NCBI GenBank assembly: GCA_025362825.1
Contig: JANYFF010000065.1
Coordinates: 1 to 11,677, forward strand
Source of the DNA: Polaromonas sp.
Lineage (GTDB): Bacteria; Pseudomonadota; Gammaproteobacteria; Burkholderiales; Burkholderiaceae_C
Length of the DNA: 11,677 nucleotides
Reading direction: 5' to 3'
Under the pieces are notes generated by a model. That model searched no databases and was not told where the DNA came from. It saw only the letters and a program-made list of their open reading frames with translations. The translations under genes and the position numbers were made by a program. Positions within the stretch are counted from its first letter, which is position 1; the number at the start of each line of letters is the position of its first letter. Positions 7,352-11,677 of the stretch are shown here, piece by piece.

Positions 7352-8200
7352 GTGAAATCATTCAGCACACTGCAAATTGCCCTGGGAGCGTCCGCTGCGC
7401 TTCACGTGGTGGTGCTGACGACGCGTTTTGTAGATCCGGAGCGTTTTAACCGGGTTTTCCAGGACACGCCGCTGGAAGTAATTTTGGTCAACGCCAAATC
7501 GAATGAGCGGCCCGACATTGCGAAGGCCATCGCACAGGCATCTCTGGCGGGTGGTGGCCAACTCGACAAAGGGCGAGCAACGTCACCCCTGCCGCCGTCG
7601 GCCTTCACGGATCTGGGCGATGCTGCGGAAGACGCGCAGCGCAAGGTGGAGGCGATGCAGGAGCAGCAGACTCAGTTGCTCGCGCAGATCAAAAAACAGC
7701 TGGCAACCCTGCCGTTACCCGACCCCAGCGTGCCTGCCAACGACCCCGTCCAAGCCGAGCGAGAAGAAAAGCGCAAACAGCTGATCAAAATCCTCGCGGA
7801 AATCGAAAAACGCATCAATGAGGAAAACGCCAGGCCCAAAAAACGCTATATCAGTCCGGCAACGCGCGAAGAGGTCTACGCGGTTTATTACGACAGTCTG
7901 CGCCGCAAGATCGAAGACAAGGGCACAACCAACTTTCCGGAGCAGGCAGGCAAAAAACTTTACGGGGAGCTCACCATGATTGTCACGGTGAATTTCGATG
8001 GCCGCATCCTGGCCACCGAGGTCGTAGAAACTTCCGGCAACCTGACGCTGGACCGGCGCGCACAAACCATCGTCAAGGGCACCGGCCCTTTTGAACGGTT
8101 TACCGACGCCATGCGCCGCAAGGCCGACCAGATCGTCGTGGTGTCACGCTTCAAGTTCACGCGTGATGAAACGCTTGAAACCAGGCTCACAAGCCGCTGA
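7352..8200 (+). CDS. TonB C-terminal-domain protein, 282 aa
   Basis: An inner-membrane-anchored periplasmic protein of the TonB/TolA-like class. Residues 8-24 form one N-terminal membrane helix. DTPLEVILVNAKS (38-50) matches the start of TonB-type proteins. Charged, Gln-rich segments predicted as coiled coil lie at about 92-118 and 133-160. The conserved KKRYISPATREEVYAVYY (163-180) leads into a TonB-C-like fold (about 180-272: LYGELTMIVTVNFDGRI, then RFKFTRDETLE). Unlike classical TonB it has no long Pro-Glu/Pro-Lys spacer, and no exbB or exbD lies nearby, so a role as a general siderophore-receptor energiser is doubtful. The start is GTG 7352, 28 bp after the nuclease stop, with no good Shine-Dalgarno, which suggests translation coupled to the upstream gene. 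The stop overlaps the mtgA start (TGATG). Confidence 0.85.
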   Translation: MKSFSTLQIALGASAALHVVVLTTRFVDPERFNRVFQDTPLEVILVNAKSNERPDIAKAIAQASLAGGGQLDKGRATSPLPPSAFTDLGDAAEDAQRKVEAMQEQQTQLLAQIKKQLATLPLPDPSVPANDPVQAEREEKRKQLIKILAEIEKRINEENARPKKRYISPATREEVYAVYYDSLRRKIEDKGTTNFPEQAGKKLYGELTMIVTVNFDGRILATEVVETSGNLTLDRRAQTIVKGTGPFERFTDAMRRKADQIVVVSRFKFTRDETLETRLTSR

Positions 8201-8979
8201 TGCGCGATGGGTGCAACTTGAAAGCCTTCTTGCGCCTCATTGGTCTGGTAGTCATCGCCGGATTGGCACTACAGCTTTATTTTGTAGCGCGGATAGCGCT
8301 CATGACGGTCATCGACCCAGAATCAACCGCTTTTGAGCGCTCCGAAACCTACCGAGTTGCCAGTACCACCGGCAGTCTCAAATGGCGACAGCAGTGGGTG
8401 CCCTACAGCCAGATATCCGACCACCTGAAAAGCGCAGTCATCGCTTCGGAAGACGCCACATTTGTCGAGCATGACGGGGTAGATATCGAGGCACTGGAGA
8501 AAGCCTGGGACAAGAATGCGCGGGCCGAACAACGCACACAGCAAACGATCAGCAGGCTGTCCGTCGCAAAGCCCGCGGCCTCGGCCCAGAAAAAGCCAGC
8601 CAAGCCGCCGAAAATTGTGGGCGGCTCGACCATCACGCAGCAATTGGCAAAAAACCTGTTCCTGTCCGGCGAACGTACGTTGCTGCGCAAGGGTCAGGAA
8701 CTGGTGCTGACGCTGACGCTGGAGGCCTTGCTCAGCAAGGAACGTATTCTGGAAATCTACCTCAACAGCGTGGAATGGGGCGAAGGCGTCTTTGGCGCCG
8801 AAGCAGCCGCCCAGCATTACTACCGCAAGCCAGCTTCAAAGCTGAGTGCTTACGAGGCGGCGCGCCTGGCGGTCATGCTGCCCCGGCCCAAGTATTTTGA
8901 AACCCGTCCCAATTCGGGCTATCTGTCCTCACGCGCCAGCACCATCGTGGCGCGCATGGGCGGGGTGGAGATTCCCTGA
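8200..8979 (+). CDS. mtgA: Monofunctional biosynthetic peptidoglycan transglycosylase, 259 aa
   Basis: An inner-membrane glycosyltransferase (GT51 family) that polymerises lipid II into glycan strands without a transpeptidase domain. A membrane helix spans about 10-30. The GT51 motifs are in order: EDATFVEHDGVD (84-95, catalytic Glu84), GGSTITQQLAKNLFL (141-155), RKGQE (163-167), KERILEIYLNSVEWGEGVFG (180-199) and RKPASKLSAYEAARLAVMLP (209-228). Between the first two motifs lies a longer Lys/Ala/Pro/Gln-rich stretch (about 106-139) than in E. coli MtgA. The ATG at 8200 overlaps the previous stop; TTG 8218 is an alternative start. In the Burkholderiales I know, aroE usually lies just before mtgA. 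Here it is absent and mtgA directly follows the TonB-like gene. Confidence 0.95.
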   Translation: MRDGCNLKAFLRLIGLVVIAGLALQLYFVARIALMTVIDPESTAFERSETYRVASTTGSLKWRQQWVPYSQISDHLKSAVIASEDATFVEHDGVDIEALEKAWDKNARAEQRTQQTISRLSVAKPAASAQKKPAKPPKIVGGSTITQQLAKNLFLSGERTLLRKGQELVLTLTLEALLSKERILEIYLNSVEWGEGVFGAEAAAQHYYRKPASKLSAYEAARLAVMLPRPKYFETRPNSGYLSSRASTIVARMGGVEIP

Positions 8980-9031
8980 TGGCGCACGCCAGCCCAAGGC
9001 CCTCAAATCAACCGCTGCGGATGGATTGACG

Positions 9032-9643
9032 ATGCTGGCAAAACTCATGGGGCTGTTTTTGCTCGGACTGATCCGCCTGCTGACCGGCGCACAGGCGCGC
9101 TGGCAGGGTTGCCCGCCCAAGGCAGAGCAGCGCATCTACTTTGCCAACCACCAGAGCCATGCCGACCTGGTGCTGATGTGGGCCGCCCTGCCTGCGGAAC
9201 TGCGCAGCATTACGCGGCCGATTGCCGCCAAAGACTACTGGACCAAAACACCTTTCAAGCAATGGATCACCACAGCCGTGTTCAACGCCATCTATGTGGA
9301 CCGCGCCAAGGTCGGCGACCAAGACCCTCTGGAACCGCTGATTGATGCGCTGCAAAGCGGCGATTCGATCATCCTGTTTCCTGAAGGCACCCGCGGCAAC
9401 CAGGATGACCCGCAAAACTTCAAGTCCGGGCTGTACAACCTGGCCCTCAAATTTCCCGACGTCGTGCTGGTGCCGGCCTGGATCAACAATGTGCAGCGCG
9501 TGATGCCAAAGGGCGAGGTCGTCCCCGTACCCATCTTGTGTTCCGTCACCTTTGGCGCACCTGTCGCGCTTGACGCGGGAGAAGACCGCGCCCACTTCCT
9601 GACCCGCGCACGCCGGGCCGTCATGGACCTGCGGGAGTCCTGA
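9032..9643 (+). CDS. PlsC-type 1-acylglycerol-3-phosphate acyltransferase, 203 aa
   Basis: A membrane-associated acyltransferase, expected to convert lysophosphatidic acid to phosphatidic acid. It has an N-terminal hydrophobic helix (5-18), the catalytic NHQSHAD box (39-45; the HX4D pair is His40 and Asp45), the substrate-binding FPEGTRG (116-122) and a VPAWINN segment near 148-154. ATG 9032 is chosen because GGATGGA lies six bases ahead. The frame stays open back to 8846, but that part lies inside mtgA and does not resemble the family. It is 52 bp downstream of mtgA, and its stop overlaps the start of the CdsA-like gene (TGATG), implying coupled translation. The product of this enzyme is the substrate of a CDP-diacylglycerol synthase, so the pairing makes biochemical sense. 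Acyl-donor preference cannot be read from the sequence. Confidence 0.9.
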   Translation: MLAKLMGLFLLGLIRLLTGAQARWQGCPPKAEQRIYFANHQSHADLVLMWAALPAELRSITRPIAAKDYWTKTPFKQWITTAVFNAIYVDRAKVGDQDPLEPLIDALQSGDSIILFPEGTRGNQDDPQNFKSGLYNLALKFPDVVLVPAWINNVQRVMPKGEVVPVPILCSVTFGAPVALDAGEDRAHFLTRARRAVMDLRES

Positions 9644-10623
9644 TGAATGACTTTTTGCGCAACCTGAGTCCCTCCCACCAGGTCGGCCTGCTTTTTGTCT
9701 TTGTTTTTGGCTTGTTGACCGTGATCAGCGTGACCGCGTTTGTGATGTCGCTTAAAGACAGGCGCGAGGACGACCTGCATACCCAGCGGCTGCGCGAGTT
9801 CAACAGCCTGCTCAGCACATCGTGGGCAATGTCTGCAGTCTTCTGGATTGGCTGGGCGCTTGGCGAAACCGTGGCAACCGTGCTGTTCGGGCTGGTGGCG
9901 TTTTTTGCATTGCGCGAGTTCATCACCCTCTCACCCACCCGGCAGGGCGACCACCGCAGCCTGGTACTGGCTTTTTTTGTTGTGCTGCCGATGCAGTTTT
10001 CGCTGGTCATCACCCGGCACTTTGACCTGGTCACGGTATTCATCCCGGTCTATGTATTCCTCGCCATTCCCGTCGTCAGCGCGCTGGCCGACGACCCTTA
10101 CCGATTTCTGGAACGCAACGCCAAACTGCAGTGGGGCATCATGGTCTGTGTCTATGGCATCAGCCACGTGCCGGCCTTGTTGCTGCTCAAGTTTCCGGAC
10201 TACATCGGCAAAAATGCTTTCCTGGTTTTTTTCCTGGTGTTTGTGGTTCAAAGCTGCATGATCGTCCAGCACCTGGTGAACAAGCGATGGGCGCGAAAAC
10301 CCAGCGCACCGCATGTCAGCCAAAGTTTTAACTGGGTCGGCTGGGCCATAGCCGTCGTTATTGCCAGCCTGGTGGGTGGCGTGATGGCCGGCCTGACGCC
10401 TTTCAAACCGGCGCAGGCCGTCGCCATGGCATTTATTGCCTGTGTGGCGGGCTCGCTCGGGCACCTGGTAATGAAGGCTCTCAAACGTGACCGCGGCATC
10501 ACCAATTGGGGCTCTGAGGTCAGGTCGGTCACGGGTGCCACCGGGCTGCTGGACCGCGTCGATGCCCTGTGCTTTGCCGCGCCGGTGTTTTTTCACTCTG
10601 TCAGGTGGTATTTTGGCCTCTAG
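9643..10623 (+). CDS. CdsA-like (phosphatidate cytidylyltransferase family) integral membrane protein, 326 aa, atypical signature
   Basis: A polytopic inner-membrane protein with roughly eight hydrophobic segments (about 14-34, 58-75, 77-92, 108-122, 130-148, 164-182, 193-210, 232-252). The C-terminal block GHLVMKALKRDRG...LLDRVDAL (273-309) keeps the KR pair (281-282) and both aspartates of the CdsA DRxD element (304, 307), so family membership is convincing. Other hallmark positions differ. The usual PGHGG ahead of DRxD reads TGATG (297-301), the KD in the signature is not seen, and the mid-protein Asn-Asp and SPxKTxEG regions appear as QSCMIVQH (203-210) and VSQSFNWVGW (225-234). It resembles the YnbB-like branch more than housekeeping CdsA. 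CDP-diacylglycerol synthesis beside PlsC is the parsimonious role, but reduced or altered activity is possible. Its stop TAG lies inside a comamonad-type repeat. Confidence 0.82.
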   Translation: MNDFLRNLSPSHQVGLLFVFVFGLLTVISVTAFVMSLKDRREDDLHTQRLREFNSLLSTSWAMSAVFWIGWALGETVATVLFGLVAFFALREFITLSPTRQGDHRSLVLAFFVVLPMQFSLVITRHFDLVTVFIPVYVFLAIPVVSALADDPYRFLERNAKLQWGIMVCVYGISHVPALLLLKFPDYIGKNAFLVFFLVFVVQSCMIVQHLVNKRWARKPSAPHVSQSFNWVGWAIAVVIASLVGGVMAGLTPFKPAQAVAMAFIACVAGSLGHLVMKALKRDRGITNWGSEVRSVTGATGLLDRVDALCFAAPVFFHSVRWYFGL

Positions 10624-10664
10624 CCCTCGTATTTACTACGTTGCTTGCTACAAAATATATAGCA
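10611..10664. repeat. Degenerate comamonad-type interspersed palindromic repeat
   Basis: The block begins TTTTGGCCTCTAGCCC, passes through a CGTA-TTTAC-TACG symmetry (10628-10640) and ends in TGCTA-N9-TAGCA (10646-10664). This order (GGCCTCTAGC, central palindrome, GCTA...TAGC) matches a repeat type I recall between genes of Acidovorax, Rhodoferax and Polaromonas; I could not search to confirm it. It overlaps the last codons and stop of the CdsA-like gene and ends one base before the ruvC ATG. TATATA (10656-10661) inside it could act as a -10 for ruvC with almost no leader. Confidence 0.6.
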
Positions 10665-10665
10665 T

Positions 10666-11184
10666 ATGCGTATATTAGGCATTGACCCTGGCCTGCAGGT
10701 TGCCGGCTTCGGCGTGATCGACGTGGATGGTCAGCACCTGCGCTACGTCGCCAGCGGCACCATCAAGACCACGCACCTCGACACCAAAAACCTGCCGGCG
10801 CGGCTGAAGGTACTGTTTGACGGGGTGCGCGAGGTCGTTGAGCGTTACAAGCCTGACGACTCCTCGGTCGAGATTGTTTTTGTCAACGTCAATCCGCAGG
10901 CAACGCTGCTGCTCGGACAAGCTCGCGGCGCCTGTGTCACCGCGCTGGTGTCGTGCGACTTGCCGGTGGCCGAATACACGGCCCTGCAGCTTAAAAAAGC
11001 GGTTGCGGGTTACGGCAAGGCCGGCAAGGCCGAAGTGCAGCAGATGGTCATGCGCCTTCTCAAACTACCGGCGCTGCCGGGTAAGGATGCTGCCGATGCC
11101 TTGGGCCTGGCCATCACACACGCGCATGCCGGACATTCGCGCGCGCTGCTGGCAGCTGCCCTCAGGCAATACGCTCCAAAATGA
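10666..11184 (+). CDS. ruvC: Crossover junction endodeoxyribonuclease RuvC, 172 aa
   Basis: A cytoplasmic dimeric Holliday-junction resolvase that acts with RuvAB in recombinational repair. It opens with MRILGIDPG, carrying the first catalytic acid Asp7. Glu69 in VEIVFVNVNPQ is the second, and Asp141 and Asp144 in GKDAADALGLAITH complete the acidic tetrad. LGQARG (83-88) is conserved, and the length matches E. coli RuvC (173 aa). The ATG is fixed by the conserved N-terminus but has no visible Shine-Dalgarno, because the preceding bases belong to the AT-rich end of the repeat. ruvA and ruvB are not on the plus strand within the 493 bp left downstream. The 3' end overlaps the convergent small membrane protein gene by 23 bp. 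Confidence 0.97.
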   Translation: MRILGIDPGLQVAGFGVIDVDGQHLRYVASGTIKTTHLDTKNLPARLKVLFDGVREVVERYKPDDSSVEIVFVNVNPQATLLLGQARGACVTALVSCDLPVAEYTALQLKKAVAGYGKAGKAEVQQMVMRLLKLPALPGKDAADALGLAITHAHAGHSRALLAAALRQYAPK

Positions 11185-11338
11185 GCACGGCGAAAAAACC
11201 CAGGCCTGCTATCAGCGTCCATTTCAGGATGATGAGGCCGTAACGCTTGAACTTGGGCTGGCCGGTGCCGGCGTAAAAGATGAAGGACACCACCGCCCCC
11301 AGCAGGAAAAGTAGGATGAGCCAGCGAAAAAGCAGCAT
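11162..11338 (-). CDS. Small two-helix membrane protein, 58 aa
   Basis: The minus-strand frame from ATG 11338 to TGA 11162 encodes MLLFRWLILLFLLGAVVSF, a short polar turn containing GTGQPKFKRYG, a second helix (LIILKWTLIAGLGFFAVLIL) and ERIA. Two membrane helices joined by a basic loop are predicted. A GGAG lies ten bases before the ATG. It starts 17 bp after the lpxC stop on the same strand, so the two are probably co-transcribed. I recall similar unnamed short proteins at this position in other Burkholderiales; conservation would support it as a real gene. The function is unknown. Its last 23 bp overlap the end of ruvC tail to tail. Confidence 0.8.
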   Translation of the reverse strand: MLLFRWLILLFLLGAVVSFIFYAGTGQPKFKRYGLIILKWTLIAGLGFFAVLILERIA

Positions 11339-11355
11339 GCGATCAGCGCTCCGGC

Positions 11356-11677
11356 CTACCAGGCACGCGCCAGCGTTGCGAAACCCCGAGGCGCGCGTTT
11401 TTCGTCTTCAAACGTGACAACTTCGTAGGCGTCCTTGTTTGCCAGCAGCTCGCGGAGCAACTTGTTGTTCATCGCATGCCCGGAGCGAAAAGCACTGTAC
11501 GCAGCCAGCAAGGGTTTGCCCAGCAGGTAAAGGTCACCCATAGCGTCCAGTATCTTGTGCTTCACGAATTCGTCGTTGTAACGCAGGCCGTCGCTGTTCA
11601 GCACCTTGTAGTCATCCATCACGATGGCGTTGTCCAGACCGCCGCCCAGGGCCAGCCCGTTAGCGCGCATCATCTCG
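11356..11677 (-). CDS. lpxC: UDP-3-O-acyl-N-acetylglucosamine deacetylase LpxC, C-terminal 106 residues
   Basis: LpxC is the zinc-dependent cytosolic enzyme of the first committed step of lipid A synthesis. The frame is open to the window edge, so only about the last third of a roughly 305-residue protein is present. NDEFVKHKILDAMGDL carries the His and, four residues on, the Asp that correspond to the zinc ligands His238 and Asp242 of E. coli LpxC. SGHAMNN carries the catalytic His (His265 in E. coli). EMMRANGLALGGGLDNAIV is also typical. The protein ends ...FATLARAW. The small membrane protein gene follows after 17 bp on the same strand. No terminator is visible between them. Confidence 0.97.
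   Translation of the reverse strand, partial: EMMRANGLALGGGLDNAIVMDDYKVLNSDGLRYNDEFVKHKILDAMGDLYLLGKPLLAAYSAFRSGHAMNNKLLRELLANKDAYEVVTFEDEKRAPRGFATLARAW

Noticed and set aside
8979..9029. Mini-frame of 16 codons starting in the mtgA stop (TGATG)
   Set aside because: Too short and without conserved content. It could allow translational coupling to plsC, but nothing in the sequence demonstrates it.
8846..9031. Upstream extension of the PlsC gene
   Set aside because: It lies largely within mtgA in another frame and lacks family similarity. ATG 9032 with GGATGGA starts the conserved membrane anchor.
8323..10596. Long minus-strand frames opposite mtgA (8323-8817), plsC (9008-9595) and the cdsA-like gene (9931-10596)
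   Set aside because: All are shadows of genes with complete catalytic motifs on the plus strand and show no motifs of their own.

Overview
The window looks like ordinary chromosome from a betaproteobacterium of the order Burkholderiales, most likely Comamonadaceae (a Polaromonas/Rhodoferax-like organism). The grounds are the protein sequences, the gene order (RNB nuclease, TonB-like protein, mtgA; ruvC facing lpxC) and a degenerate intergenic repeat of a type I recall from comamonad genomes. This placement rests on memory, not on a search. I see no prophage, transposase, CRISPR array, tRNA or rRNA.

Left part (1-4345). A two-component system runs on the minus strand. A NarL-type response regulator (919-1626) comes first, followed 47 bp later by a membrane sensor kinase with a 7TMR-DISM-type input region, cut by the window edge (1-871). 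Across a 297-bp divergent intergenic region lies a 784-residue predicted lipoprotein of unknown function (1924-4278, plus strand), closed by a strong intrinsic terminator (4318-4345).

Central part (4372-10623). On the plus strand come a YqiA-type alpha/beta hydrolase, a 285-bp intergenic region, then a compact run of five genes: an RNB-domain (RNase II/R family) exoribonuclease starting at TTG, a TonB-C-terminal-domain protein, the monofunctional transglycosylase MtgA, a PlsC-type acyltransferase and a CdsA-like membrane protein with an altered signature. Gaps are 28 bp, a 1-bp overlap, 52 bp and a 1-bp overlap, so this is probably one operon with a cell-envelope and phospholipid theme.

Right part (10624-11677). 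ruvC (plus) starts directly after the comamonad-type repeat, which also supplies the stop codon of the CdsA-like gene. ruvC converges on, and overlaps by 23 bp, a small two-helix membrane protein gene (58 aa, minus) that lies just downstream of lpxC (minus, C-terminal part only).

The most unusual signal is a perfect 19-bp inverted repeat (5003-5021 and 5222-5240) that brackets 200 bp immediately upstream of the ribosome binding site of the RNB nuclease. The bracketed DNA holds a heat-shock-like promoter candidate reading toward the nuclease. The layout fits an invertible promoter segment or a small terminal-inverted-repeat element, but the window holds no recombinase and inversion is untested.
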